Assembly: GCA_018697095.1 (NCBI GenBank)
Contig: JABHSG010000004.1
Span: forward strand, 186,001 to 250,000
Length of the DNA stretch: 64,000 nucleotides
Reading direction: 5' to 3'
Source: an archaeon
GTDB taxonomy: Archaea > Nanobdellota > Nanobdellia > Woesearchaeales > GW2011-AR9
The notes under the pieces were generated by a model that was given only the letters and a program-made list of their open reading frames with translations, was not told the DNA's origin and did not search any database. Shown piece after piece: positions 17,047 to 26,472 of this stretch; position 1 is the first letter of the stretch, and every line of letters begins with the position of its first letter. The position numbers and the translations under genes are program-made.

Positions 17047-17658
17047 TTAAAATTTATTACAACAAGTATAACTCACAAACCGATAACGTAATTCACCATC
17101 ATTTTGCCAAGGTCTAATACTAGGTTCATTCCAATTCGCTTTTCTACCATCTAAAATTTTTGGGAAATAACAATCACCTTCAAACTCCTTCTTATCTACT
17201 CTTTCAACTTCAGTTAACTCCAATCTATCTGCCCAAATCATAAAATCCTGATATGTTCTAGCGCCACCTAAAACACTTACACTTGAATAATCAATACCAG
17301 AAAGTCTTTTGCCACCACTTCCAATTAATTCTAAAGCCTCTCTAGAACCTCGAACAAAATCAACTTCTATTTCTGATTTTTGACACAAATCCTTAAGGCC
17401 ATTTTTCAAAGAATGACTACGCTGCGAATCACCAACAACAACTAGATGACTTCTAGGCCAACTTCGATAAATTATTTCTTCAATTCCCTTAAAAGTATTA
17501 TATCCAAGTATTACTGGTTTATTAGAAATAAAGTCTCTATGTAAACGCAATCTATCTGCTTCAATTCTTGCCCAAGGGATACTTCTCTCATTACCAATAA
17601 CCAAGTCCCCATTAGAATTCTTTCCAACTGCAGCAACTAAAACAATATCCATGCTCAT
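17047..17658 (-). CDS. folA: Dihydrofolate reductase
   Basis: Reduces dihydrofolate to tetrahydrofolate with NADPH. The 203-residue protein has the DHFR start (IVLVAAVGKN...LVIGNERSIPW), the acidic residue in the following helix (RIEADRLRLHRDF), KPVILGYNTFKGI as the cofactor/helix C motif, and VSVLGGARTYQDFM matching the GG nucleotide-binding turn. It is slightly longer than typical bacterial DHFR (about 160-170). It lies 2 nt downstream of folC on the same strand, so the two are co-transcribed. ATGs at 17658 and 17652 are both possible starts. Its presence is notable because ThyX, encoded nearby, does not produce dihydrofolate. Confidence 0.88.
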   Translation of the reverse strand: MSMDIVLVAAVGKNSNGDLVIGNERSIPWARIEADRLRLHRDFISNKPVILGYNTFKGIEEIIYRSWPRSHLVVVGDSQRSHSLKNGLKDLCQKSEIEVDFVRGSREALELIGSGGKRLSGIDYSSVSVLGGARTYQDFMIWADRLELTEVERVDKKEFEGDCYFPKILDGRKANWNEPSIRPWQNDGELRYRFVSYTCCNKF

Positions 17659-17660
17659 CC

Positions 17661-19046
17661 TTACATCACAGCTCCTTTCAAATCAACTAATTCTTTTTTC
17701 TCTTTAGCGCCATTTTTACTATTTCGCTCTTCCAGAAGTTTCATCAAATCACCAACTAAGTACAAAGATCCACAAACAAGTATCATTCCAGAATCTCCAA
17801 CTAATTCAAGCGCTCGATCCCAAGCACAAGAAAGTTCCATTGCTTGCATTTCATAAAAAACAGATTCCTTAGCAACATCTTCTTTTTTCTGTGCTCGATG
17901 CCCAGCTTCTGTAATAATAAAATGATCAAACTCTTCGGCTAAATATTCACTCATTTGCCTAGCACTCTTTCCAGTAGATAATCCAAAGATAACAACGCGA
18001 TTTTCAATTGCTGGCAAACTCTCGCGCTGTTCTTGCAAAAAAGTCTGTAAACGTTTCATGCCAGCATAGTTATGTGCCCCATCAAATATCACAAGTGGGG
18101 AATGTGAACCTTTTGGTCCCAGAAATCTTGATTTCTCAGGATACACTTGTAACCTCCCAGGCCACTTAGCATCACGCAAACCTGCAGCAATTGAATCACT
18201 ACTAACAACAAACCCAAGACCATTCAACACTTCACACACTTTAATCACAACACAAGCATTCTCTATTTGATGACTGCCTAACAAACCTAACTCATACTCC
18301 TTCCCACCCAAACTAAACTTCTGTCCACCTAAATCACTCAAACCCAGAGAATATGAATAATCAACTTTTGACAGTATACTGTCAAGTTCAGCACATATCG
18401 AACTAAACAGTTTTACAATCTCAGAGTTCTTTTCTCCACAAACCAAAGGCACACCTTTTTTTATCACACCAGCTTTCTCAATTGCAATTTTCTCGCGAGT
18501 ATCTCCCAAAACCTTTGTATGGTCAAGATCAATATTTGTAATCACTGATACCAAAGAATTCACAACATTAGTTGCATCAAGTCGGCCACCTAAACCAACC
18601 TCAAGTACAGCCACATCAACTCCCATTTTTGCAAAATACACAAACGCAGCAGCTGTAGTAAACTCAAAGAACGTTATCTCACCAAACTTCTGATCATCAT
18701 TTAAGGCAGCATTATCATAAGAATCCAACTTCTGCTTAATTTCAATCACAATCTCTCGCAGTTCAGAAACACTAATTTTCTTACTATCAATTTGTATCCG
18801 TTCACAAAAATCCACTAAATGTGGAGATGTGTACAAACCAACTTTCCTACCACTACAAGATAAAACAGAATTTAGCATAGCGCAAATAGATCCCTTACCA
18901 TTAGTACCAGCAACATGAACGCTAGCAAACACATTATGTGGATGTCCCAAAACCTCCATTAATCGCTCCATCCGCGAAAGACCAAACTTCACTCCAAAAT
19001 GCTGCAAGTTATACAAATAAGCTATCGGATCAAATGAATCTACCAC
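17661..19046 (-). CDS. folC: Folylpolyglutamate synthase / dihydrofolate synthase
   Basis: Adds glutamate to folates (and possibly to dihydropteroate) using ATP. The 461-residue protein has the FolC start NLQHFGVKFGLSRM, the Mur-ligase P-loop HVAGTNGKGS, TSPHLVDFCERI, the VLEVGLGGRLDATNV region, TNIDLDHTKVLG, and FDGAHNYAGMK towards the C-terminal domain. Length and motif order are normal. The start is a GTG at 19046. It shares an operon with dihydrofolate reductase, giving a two-gene folate unit next to the divergent thyX-glyA pair. Confidence 0.92.
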   Translation of the reverse strand: MVDSFDPIAYLYNLQHFGVKFGLSRMERLMEVLGHPHNVFASVHVAGTNGKGSICAMLNSVLSCSGRKVGLYTSPHLVDFCERIQIDSKKISVSELREIVIEIKQKLDSYDNAALNDDQKFGEITFFEFTTAAAFVYFAKMGVDVAVLEVGLGGRLDATNVVNSLVSVITNIDLDHTKVLGDTREKIAIEKAGVIKKGVPLVCGEKNSEIVKLFSSICAELDSILSKVDYSYSLGLSDLGGQKFSLGGKEYELGLLGSHQIENACVVIKVCEVLNGLGFVVSSDSIAAGLRDAKWPGRLQVYPEKSRFLGPKGSHSPLVIFDGAHNYAGMKRLQTFLQEQRESLPAIENRVVIFGLSTGKSARQMSEYLAEEFDHFIITEAGHRAQKKEDVAKESVFYEMQAMELSCAWDRALELVGDSGMILVCGSLYLVGDLMKLLEERNSKNGAKEKKELVDLKGAVM

Positions 19047-19096
19047 AAAAAATCACAAGAAAAGCACTATAAAAAAACTACTGTCAAAAAAATCAA

Positions 19097-19513
19097 TTAA
19101 ATTCTGCCTTTAGTCCATTGAAGCCTACTAAGATTATGAGAAGCTACTCTTGCAAATGGCCTAAGAGCATCCATATCAGTTGGAAGTTGCCTATAAACAG
19201 TTTTGCCATTATCTAATTTAACTGCAGCTCTAATACCAATCCAAAAATGTGTACCATAACTTCCTGGCGAACATTCTCTATTAATTGAAAAAGTACCAGT
19301 TCTATCACCAACTCTCCAATCAGCTTTTGACAAAGCATAACCAACTCTCCAAATATCTGTATGATGTGGAATTCCATCCGGAAGTTCTCCTTTTTTCCTC
19401 CAAGCATCGATATGAATTGGTCTTCCATCTGGGTTTAACAGTGAAGAATAAGCTGTGTTTGCCAACCTAGCAGCAGCAGAGTAATCTAAACCAGAGATAA
19501 TTTGTCTTACCAT
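19097..19513 (-). CDS. Hypothetical protein, 138 residues
   Basis: I do not recognise a family. The protein is soluble, with no signal peptide, and is unusually rich in Trp, His and Arg (IHIDAWRKKGELPDG, HHTDIWRVGYALSKADWRVGD, YGTHFWIGIRA). This gives the look of a folded single-domain protein. It lies just upstream of folC on the same strand (50 nt gap) and back to back with thyX. The codon pattern resembles its neighbours. No function is proposed. Confidence 0.65.
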   Translation of the reverse strand: MVRQIISGLDYSAAARLANTAYSSLLNPDGRPIHIDAWRKKGELPDGIPHHTDIWRVGYALSKADWRVGDRTGTFSINRECSPGSYGTHFWIGIRAAVKLDNGKTVYRQLPTDMDALRPFARVASHNLSRLQWTKGRI

Positions 19514-19658
19514 AACAAATCCTAATTTACAAAGCTTCTTTAAAAAGCCTGGGGCACAACTTCACCACGGTAGCAATTTCTTTTTCTTCAAATCTTACTT
19601 CTGGAAACTCATAATCCTTAAAAAGCCAAAACAAGCTAAATCTACTTGGGTGGACTAA

Positions 19659-21506
19659 GTGGAAAAGCAAAATAACAATTCTCAAACAATAAATCAAGAT
19701 AACAATAACTCCTCAGCCCAAAATAGCACTTCTTCTACAATATCTACTTCCAAAAATATCTTTGATAGAACAATTTCTCAATATACCAAACAAGCTATGC
19801 CTGAAGAACAAAACATAGCCAAAACCAAAACTTTTGGAACAACTTTGGAAACCCGTGAATTCACTGATGATGAAAAGATCGTTCTACTTCATTTCTTCAC
19901 AAATATCGACAAAAATGTTTATGCAGCTACTGATGCTATGCCAAATTCACTATGGGCACTTTTGGAAGGGGGCTACTCCAGAGCTCAAGAAAGTATGCGT
20001 ATGAGGTTTTTAAAAATATTCTCTGACATGCAAAAAGACTTAGACAAAGGCAAAATCACCCAAGATGAAATTATAACTATTGAAGACTTTGCAAAAAAGA
20101 TAAATTCAAATGATTCACTTAATCTTTCTTATTTTCTAACAAAAGCTGAAAAATTCATGCGTAAATGGGCTGTCCAATATGGTCACGACTCACTAAAAGA
20201 TTCAGACATATTAAGATTCGCAATTGAAAACGTTACTCAATTCGCAACAGGACCAATTGAAGAAGCAAGGCTAGGAGCTTACCAAGAAAAATCAACAAGA
20301 TACGTAGAATTCTCTAAAGATCATTTAGTAGTTCCAACAGACCTAAAAGAATTCGCAGAAGAAATAAGGCAATGGAATAACCTTCTAATCAAAAATTATG
20401 ATGAATCTCGCGAAATTGTTTCTAATTTTCTAAGCAAACGTATCAATCAAGAAAGTTTCAAATCAGAAGCAGCATTCAAAAGAACAATTGAAGCTAAAAC
20501 CTTTGACATCATCAGATATTTTATTCCAACTACTATGCTAACTTCAATTGGTGTAGTATGGCCAACTAGAGAAGCTGAACGTCACATTTCAAGATTAATG
20601 TCAGATCCACGCGAAGAGATCAGAAGTATCGGATTTGCCCTTCTTGAAGAAGGAAAAAAAATATCTCCAGGCCTTTTAAGTCATGTTGCAGTTAATGAAT
20701 ATCAAAAACAAAGAGAATTAGACATTACAAATATCTTACAAAAATTAAAACTAAACCAAGAACAAACAACTATTGATCGTAGCCAAGATGCTGTAAAATT
20801 ATTAAGTTTCGATCAAGACACTGAAGCTAAAATCGCAGCCGCCATTTTGTTCGAACATGATATTAAAGGACAAAGTTACGCGCAATACCTTAACCTTTGC
20901 AAACAAATCCCTCTCATCATTGAGCCAGTGATCAAATCCTATTGTGAAAGTCGTGGTAAATTCGATGCACTGCCTATCGCAACTGAGCTTGGTTCCATGC
21001 TCTTTGAAGTTACCATGGACTATGGTGGTTACCGTGACCTTAAACGTCACAGAAGAAACCTTTTACTCACAGCGCCACTTACAGCAGAGATTGGTTACGA
21101 ATATCCAGAGCACGTTACAGATTTCCCTGAATTAAAAGCAGTTAAACAACGAATCGATTTTTGTGCAGAAGCAACAACTCATCTTTATAGAAAAGTAAAA
21201 TCAAAATACCCAAAGCTCGCAGTATATCTCACCATGTTTGTACATAAACAACGTTACATCTGGCAAATGGATCCAAGGCAGCTAGCTTATGTGACAGAAT
21301 TAAGGTCAACTCCTGCTGGGCACTGGTCATACCGCGACATCGCGCAACGTATGTTTAGACTAACACAAGAGCATTTGCCAACTTTAAGTAAATACATTAA
21401 TGTAGATCTAACTTTAGGTGATGAAGGTAGGAAAAAACAAGAAGAAAAAACGGTAGAAAAACTAAAAGCACTCGGCGAAGATAATCTGCAAAAAGTCACA
21501 TTCTAA
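19659..21506 (+). CDS. thyX: Two-domain flavin-dependent thymidylate synthase (ThyX-ThyX fusion)
   Basis: Probably methylates dUMP to dTMP using methylene-tetrahydrofolate and FAD. At 615 residues it is over twice the usual 220-250, because it contains two ThyX-like halves. The family signature RHRxxSxNExSxRY is split: the first half reads EARLGAYQEKSTRY (202-215), keeping E-S-RY but losing RHR. The second has KRHRR (RHR at 463-465) but lacks the ExSxRY part. A composite active site is therefore likely. The N-terminus carries a low-complexity Asn/Ser/Gln tail of about 35 residues. The GTG start follows a strong GGGTGG ribosome site at 19648-19653. glyA follows 26 nt downstream. Confidence 0.85.
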   Translation: MEKQNNNSQTINQDNNNSSAQNSTSSTISTSKNIFDRTISQYTKQAMPEEQNIAKTKTFGTTLETREFTDDEKIVLLHFFTNIDKNVYAATDAMPNSLWALLEGGYSRAQESMRMRFLKIFSDMQKDLDKGKITQDEIITIEDFAKKINSNDSLNLSYFLTKAEKFMRKWAVQYGHDSLKDSDILRFAIENVTQFATGPIEEARLGAYQEKSTRYVEFSKDHLVVPTDLKEFAEEIRQWNNLLIKNYDESREIVSNFLSKRINQESFKSEAAFKRTIEAKTFDIIRYFIPTTMLTSIGVVWPTREAERHISRLMSDPREEIRSIGFALLEEGKKISPGLLSHVAVNEYQKQRELDITNILQKLKLNQEQTTIDRSQDAVKLLSFDQDTEAKIAAAILFEHDIKGQSYAQYLNLCKQIPLIIEPVIKSYCESRGKFDALPIATELGSMLFEVTMDYGGYRDLKRHRRNLLLTAPLTAEIGYEYPEHVTDFPELKAVKQRIDFCAEATTHLYRKVKSKYPKLAVYLTMFVHKQRYIWQMDPRQLAYVTELRSTPAGHWSYRDIAQRMFRLTQEHLPTLSKYINVDLTLGDEGRKKQEEKTVEKLKALGEDNLQKVTF

Positions 21507-21532
21507 AAACTAAACAAAAAGAGGCAAATACA

Positions 21533-23017
21533 ATGGAAGAGTACATAACAGCTAATCAGGATAATAACAACAATACTCCAAACACTACTAGCTACCAAAC
21601 TATTCAAAGCGCCAACAACCTAGCAGCTTCTACACTTCCAACACAAAACTCTACTAACCAATCACCTCTTCAAGCACAAGACCCAGAAGTTTACAATCTA
21701 ATTAAACAAGAAGAACAAAGACAACAACACAAACTTTCTATGATCGCTTCTGAAAATTTCTTCAGTAAAGCAGTACGTGAAGCAACAGGTTCAGTTCTTT
21801 CAAACAAATACTCTGAAGGGAACACTGGTAAACGTTACTACGAAGGAAACGAATTCATTGATCAAATTGAACTTCTCACAATCGCTAGAGCTAAAGAAGC
21901 GTTTAATCTACCTGATGATTGGTCAGCGAACGTTCAAACCCTTTCTGGTTCAACTGCAAACCTATCTGTATACTTAGCTCTTCTAAACATTGGAGATTTT
22001 ATCATGGGGATGTATCTTCCTGATGGTGGACATCTAAGTCACGGTTGGTCTTATACACCTAAACAACCAGCAGATCCAAAAAAAACAGTATACTATGGTG
22101 GAAAAAACAAAGTAAATATCTCATCTAAGATTTTCAACACAATTTCATACAAAGTTGATCCAGTAACAAAACAATTTGATTACGACGAAGTTGAACGTAT
22201 TGCAACTCTGCAAAAACCTAAACTTCTAATCACTGGTGGAACAGCGTATCCAAGAAACATTGATTACAAAAGGATGAAACAAATAGCAACCAAAGTTGGT
22301 GCATACTACCTTGCAGATGTTGCTCACGAAGCAGGCCTTGTAGCTGCTGGCGCAGTTCCAAGCCCAGTTGGTATCGCTGACGTTGTAACTATGACAACTC
22401 ACAAAACTTTAAGGTCAGGACGCTCAGCAATTATTTTAGCTCATAAAGACATTATCAAAAAAATCAATAAAGCAGTACTTCCTGGACTTTTAGGAGGACC
22501 ATTTAATCATGCAATCGCAGGTGTTGCTGTTGGCCTAAAAGAAGTTAATACACCGCAGTTCAAAGAGTACGCACAGCAAGTTGTCAAAAATGCACAACAC
22601 TTAGCAAATGAACTAATAACTAAATACCAATTCAACGTTGTGTCAGGCGGAACTGATAAACATCTTGTACTCATAGATCTAACAAATAAAAACGTTCCAG
22701 GTAGATTTTTCTCAAAAGCCTTGGATCACGCAGGCATTGTATCAAACTATAATACAATCCCTGGAGATTTGAAACCACCATTAAACCCAAGTGGTCTTAG
22801 AATTGGAACACCTTGGATTACAACTCGTGGTATGAAAGAAGAGCAAATAACACAAATCGCTTCTTGGATGGATCAAGTCTTAAAAATTTGTCAAGAAGAT
22901 AGATATCAAGGGATCAAATTCAAAGATTTCAAAATAGAGATAAAACAAAACATAGAAATCCAAAGAATCGCGAAGGAAGTTAAACAGTTATGTCTGCAAT
23001 TTCCACTTGACATCTAA
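21533..23017 (+). CDS. glyA: Serine hydroxymethyltransferase
   Basis: A PLP enzyme interconverting serine and glycine with transfer of the one-carbon unit to tetrahydrofolate, the methylene donor used by ThyX. The 494-residue protein has MIASENF, YYEGNEFIDQIE, NVQTLSGSTAN, DVAHEAGLVAAG and the PLP-lysine motif TTHKTLRSGR. The first 55 or so residues are an extra Asn/Thr/Gln-rich tail absent from ordinary GlyA (about 420 residues) and similar in style to that of the neighbouring ThyX; both contain NQDNNN. It sits 26 nt after thyX on the same strand, with GAGGC upstream of the ATG. Confidence 0.93.
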   Translation: MEEYITANQDNNNNTPNTTSYQTIQSANNLAASTLPTQNSTNQSPLQAQDPEVYNLIKQEEQRQQHKLSMIASENFFSKAVREATGSVLSNKYSEGNTGKRYYEGNEFIDQIELLTIARAKEAFNLPDDWSANVQTLSGSTANLSVYLALLNIGDFIMGMYLPDGGHLSHGWSYTPKQPADPKKTVYYGGKNKVNISSKIFNTISYKVDPVTKQFDYDEVERIATLQKPKLLITGGTAYPRNIDYKRMKQIATKVGAYYLADVAHEAGLVAAGAVPSPVGIADVVTMTTHKTLRSGRSAIILAHKDIIKKINKAVLPGLLGGPFNHAIAGVAVGLKEVNTPQFKEYAQQVVKNAQHLANELITKYQFNVVSGGTDKHLVLIDLTNKNVPGRFFSKALDHAGIVSNYNTIPGDLKPPLNPSGLRIGTPWITTRGMKEEQITQIASWMDQVLKICQEDRYQGIKFKDFKIEIKQNIEIQRIAKEVKQLCLQFPLDI

Positions 23018-23027
23018 ACAAACAATT

Positions 23028-24380
23028 TTATTTTTCAACTTTTTTTCTTTTTGATACTAGTGCATTTTCTAACACTTTAACAACGCCATTACTCGCATCA
23101 ACTTCTACCAAGTCACCATCATTAAGCATAACTGTCACATTTTTACATCCAATTACACAAGGAACTTTCATCTCGCGCGATACAATAGCAGCATGACAAG
23201 AAAGTCCACCTTCATCTGTTACTATTGCAGCAGCTTTTTTCATCAATAAAATGAAATCTGGTGTTGTCATAGAAGTTACAAGAATCTCACCATCAATAAA
23301 TTTAGAAAAATCATCTTTACCTAAAACTATTCGAACTCTCCCTTGAACTATCCCTGAGTAAGCAGTCCTTCCATTAACAACACCAACTTCACCACTAACT
23401 TTCTTAGAATAATATTCTAATAGTTCACTAGCTTTACTTCCGGACAAGATTATTTCTTTTCTGTCCAATTGCCCAACTACAAAACAATCCCTACGTGAAA
23501 CAACCTCACTCTCAGTAACATTAACTCTCCCTAAACTAACTGATTCACGAACTTCATTAACACTCAACATTAAAAAATCGTCACGATTTATCCCTAGCCC
23601 ATTAGCCAAACTTGCAACAACATCTTCAATATAATACCAAAGTCTTCCTGCAAGTTCTTTCATCCTGTTGCGTAAATATATCCCAATCTGAAGTCCATCT
23701 ACTAGATACTTAATCTCCTTTGGCGCATTAATACCAACACAGCTAGATTCAATATCTTCATCAGTGCTAGATTCAAAATCTTCTTTCTTAACTTCAGCAA
23801 CAATATTATAGGCAGTTTTAAGCCAAGCAAATTCTTCTAAAGGATTTTTTGAATCTGAGATATTATCAATGTCAAGGGGCGCATAAGAAACAGCATAACT
23901 AGCAATCTCTTGATCAGTCAACCCAAATTCTTTCAACTTTTCTTCACAAAAATTTGTGAGTGGGACAGCTAAGATGTAATATTTCTGAAATTTTTTCAAA
24001 GATTCAACATACTTTTCAAAATAAACTAGAAGCTCTTTCAAAGATTTACCATTCAAATCCAAATTTTTCAATTCAGTTACAAATAATAAAACTTCTTTCG
24101 AAGCAGATTGTATATTCTCAAACTGCAAAACTGGCCATTTCTTATCAATATCAAAAGCCTTCGCAAATTCTAAAGAAAACTCTTCAGTTCGCTTTTCATC
24201 ATACAAACAATAATCTTGTATCCAAAAAATATTATCATAAGTAGCAAATACCTCTTTAACAATTTCAATTTTTTGTATTTGGGCTTCGTTACAAATAGCT
24301 TTTGATTGCAAAAATCCTGTGCGACAAACACGATCATCCCATTTAATTGATTTAATCAAAGAAACTATATCATTTTCCAC
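23028..24380 (-). CDS. PEP-utilising-enzyme-like protein without an ATP-grasp domain
   Basis: The last 110 residues are a swivelling phosphohistidine domain as in PEP synthase and PPDK, with TDEGGLSCHAAIVSREM holding the catalytic His and PCVIG after it. The preceding part (LRNRMKELAGRLWYYIEDV, INRDDFLMLSVNEV) resembles the helical linker region of PEP synthase/rifampicin phosphotransferase-like proteins. The ATP-grasp domain that normally supplies the phosphoryl group is absent. I chose the GTG at 24380 because a TATA box (24403-24410) is centred 26 nt upstream; a TTG at 24386 is the alternative. It converges with glyA, 10 nt apart. A paralogue is at 37082-38530. Confidence 0.75.
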   Translation of the reverse strand: MENDIVSLIKSIKWDDRVCRTGFLQSKAICNEAQIQKIEIVKEVFATYDNIFWIQDYCLYDEKRTEEFSLEFAKAFDIDKKWPVLQFENIQSASKEVLLFVTELKNLDLNGKSLKELLVYFEKYVESLKKFQKYYILAVPLTNFCEEKLKEFGLTDQEIASYAVSYAPLDIDNISDSKNPLEEFAWLKTAYNIVAEVKKEDFESSTDEDIESSCVGINAPKEIKYLVDGLQIGIYLRNRMKELAGRLWYYIEDVVASLANGLGINRDDFLMLSVNEVRESVSLGRVNVTESEVVSRRDCFVVGQLDRKEIILSGSKASELLEYYSKKVSGEVGVVNGRTAYSGIVQGRVRIVLGKDDFSKFIDGEILVTSMTTPDFILLMKKAAAIVTDEGGLSCHAAIVSREMKVPCVIGCKNVTVMLNDGDLVEVDASNGVVKVLENALVSKRKKVEK

Positions 24381-24402
24381 AAACAATTCAAAGCAAGAAT
24401 TC

Positions 24403-24410
24403 TATATAAA
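24403..24410 (-). promoter_or_regulatory. TATA box of the PEP-utiliser-like gene
   Basis: TATATAAA on the plus strand (TTTATATA on the transcribed sense of the minus strand), centred about 26 nt from the GTG at 24380. This spacing predicts a leaderless transcript and decides the start codon. Confidence 0.55.
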
Positions 24411-24438
24411 ATAAAGTAAAGAAAAATTAAATTAAAAT

Positions 24439-25566
24439 TTATTGACCAAGATAATCATTACTAACAATTGGACTAAGTAAAAAATTATTACTAAAAGAAC
24501 CACCATCAAAACTAGCTGAATACATAGCTCCAGTTTGAACGGTACTTCCACTCGCTGCAACATCTTCAACTGCTTTATCAAGCATAGATGAAACAATTGG
24601 ATCATTATGACCAGTCACAGCTTCTGGACTACTATAAATTGCGAAGATTAATCCTTGAATTTCTGCAGAACTAGGCAAGCCAGTATCTTCAGGATTTACA
24701 ACTGAACTAACATCATAAGCACTAACAGATCCTTCACTTCTTGGGTGTGCATCAACAAAAACTTGTAATTCATTTTTATATGTTGCAAGTCCATCAGCAG
24801 ATACAGCTTCATCTAAAGCAACAGCTTTTGAAGTTTCAATAACTGCAGTAGGAATTTGGTTGTAACCATCAGCAAAAGCTGCGTTGTAGTCAGTTAGTGT
24901 TTCGGAGTCTGAACCACTGAAATCATGGATTGAAGAACTAAATTCACGAAGTAATTCAGATCCAACATCCCATTTTCTTGATCCACTAAGAGAAATGTTT
25001 GATCCTGCAACAGGAATTTGAGAGTTAATCACTCTTCCACTAGCTGAAAAAACTGCAGAACTTCCACTTCCAGTTGAAATTTTAAGATTCATACCATTAT
25101 CATAACAAGCAATAAGACTTGATGCTTCTGGTGTAGCAGAACTTCTTAATGTATCAGCTGCCCATCCAGGTAAACCACTTGAGTAAGCATCGCTAGCAAT
25201 TTCAATACACAAAGGAGTTTGTCTTGTAGCAGTCCCTTCAGTACGTCTTGCAATAAAAGCTGTTGCACGAGGTACTAATGAACTTAGTGAACTATAATCT
25301 GAAAAACTAGAATCTATAGCAGGACCAATCAAATCAGAACTTCCTGATATTTCAGTAAACTCAGTACCCAAATAACGACCAAGATCATCATCTGAAACAT
25401 GATCTAATACTTCCCATCCTTGTGTTCTATCAACAGGACTAACTTCAGCTGCATTAGCGACACTAGAACAACTAACTATTCCTGCTGCTAACAAAATCGC
25501 AGGAATCATTAATTCCTCGCTATCACTTATTTGATCTTTTGCCATATTTTTTAAATTACCATCCAT
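24439..25566 (-). CDS. Ser/Ala-rich secreted or membrane-anchored hypothetical protein
   Basis: I do not recognise a family. The 375-residue protein has a hydrophobic segment near residues 20-40 (MIPAILLAAGIVSCSSVANAA), consistent with a signal peptide with a possible lipid-attachment Cys or an N-terminal anchor. A long Ser/Asp/Ala-rich extracytoplasmic part follows. Unlike the giant surface protein it has few NxS/T sequons, so its composition is clearly different. Short cysteine pairs (PLCIEIAS, SLIACYDNG) could form disulfides. An internal ATG eight codons in is an alternative start. Confidence 0.65.
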   Translation of the reverse strand: MDGNLKNMAKDQISDSEELMIPAILLAAGIVSCSSVANAAEVSPVDRTQGWEVLDHVSDDDLGRYLGTEFTEISGSSDLIGPAIDSSFSDYSSLSSLVPRATAFIARRTEGTATRQTPLCIEIASDAYSSGLPGWAADTLRSSATPEASSLIACYDNGMNLKISTGSGSSAVFSASGRVINSQIPVAGSNISLSGSRKWDVGSELLREFSSSIHDFSGSDSETLTDYNAAFADGYNQIPTAVIETSKAVALDEAVSADGLATYKNELQVFVDAHPRSEGSVSAYDVSSVVNPEDTGLPSSAEIQGLIFAIYSSPEAVTGHNDPIVSSMLDKAVEDVAASGSTVQTGAMYSASFDGGSFSNNFLLSPIVSNDYLGQ

Positions 25567-25678
25567 TCGTTCTTTTGAAATTACTACTAATAAGGACTAA
25601 AAAGAAGCCATAGTTATAAACTTATAAGTTAATTATTACTAATAAGTAACAAAGAACACTAAATAAACCAAACTTAAA

Positions 25679-26374
25679 TCAATTAGAAGCAATATCCAAA
25701 ATCTGCTTAACTTTTACATAAACTTCATCATGAATGTCAGAAATGCAGCGAGCATTTTTCCCATCATAACATTGGATCCTATCCCAATTTTCAACCATAT
25801 CATACTTAACACAATGCAAAAATGCTGATTCTGCATTTTTTAGATGCTCCAAATCAGCTTCATGAAGGTCACGTTTTTTACCATCAATATATGCCCTAGC
25901 TTCTTTTTTATCCACTAAGCGCTGACCAATATCTGAACTCATATGCATGTACAAAGTCAAATCAGGAACTGGTAATTCAAGCGTAGAATACTCTAAGTCA
26001 TTAATCCAATTCAAAAATGTTTGACGTTCAGCAAAAGATGATAATTTTCCAAGTTGATGCCCTTTGTTAGCTGATGTATAACGGTTCGATAGCAATACAT
26101 ATCCTTCATCGAGCCATTTTTTCATCTCAAAAGAAGCCGCAAACCTATCAAGTGCGTAAAACAGTGATGCCTTTTTTGCACCAATATCACAAAGTTCTCC
26201 AAATTCTCCTCGCAAATACTTTTCAACAAACTTAGCAGACCATTGCCCATACTGAGGAAAATCTGCAGTTTTAACTCTGTAACCTTCAGACTCCAAACGC
26301 TTCTTCAAAACCCCAAGCTGCGTAGCTTTGCCAGATCCATCTCCACCATCAAGAACAATAAATACACCCACCAT
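25679..26374 (-). CDS. tmk: Thymidylate kinase
   Basis: Phosphorylates dTMP to dTDP, the step after ThyX. The 231-residue protein has the P-loop DGGDGSGKAT, the DFPQYG segment that follows strand 2 (usual DFP/REP motif), ALDRFAA, and SNRYTSANKG, which matches the conserved dTMP-site R-Y-x-x-S motif. The C-terminal part is a little longer than in bacterial Tmk. The ATG at 26374 is used instead of a TTG one codon upstream. It adds to the thymidylate neighbourhood although two unrelated genes separate it from glyA. Confidence 0.9.
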   Translation of the reverse strand: MVGVFIVLDGGDGSGKATQLGVLKKRLESEGYRVKTADFPQYGQWSAKFVEKYLRGEFGELCDIGAKKASLFYALDRFAASFEMKKWLDEGYVLLSNRYTSANKGHQLGKLSSFAERQTFLNWINDLEYSTLELPVPDLTLYMHMSSDIGQRLVDKKEARAYIDGKKRDLHEADLEHLKNAESAFLHCVKYDMVENWDRIQCYDGKNARCISDIHDEVYVKVKQILDIASN

Positions 26375-26472
26375 CAAAGAAAAAACAAACAGCTTTGCAT
26401 TTAAGTATTACCACAACTAGAAAATATACTTCACAACTCTAAAACAGATAAAAGAAACAATCATACAATAAA

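Noticed and set aside
19553-19580. tRNA-like stretch near CCTGGGGCACAAC
   Set aside because: No cloverleaf can be drawn: no matching acceptor stem and no GGTTCGA-type T-loop.
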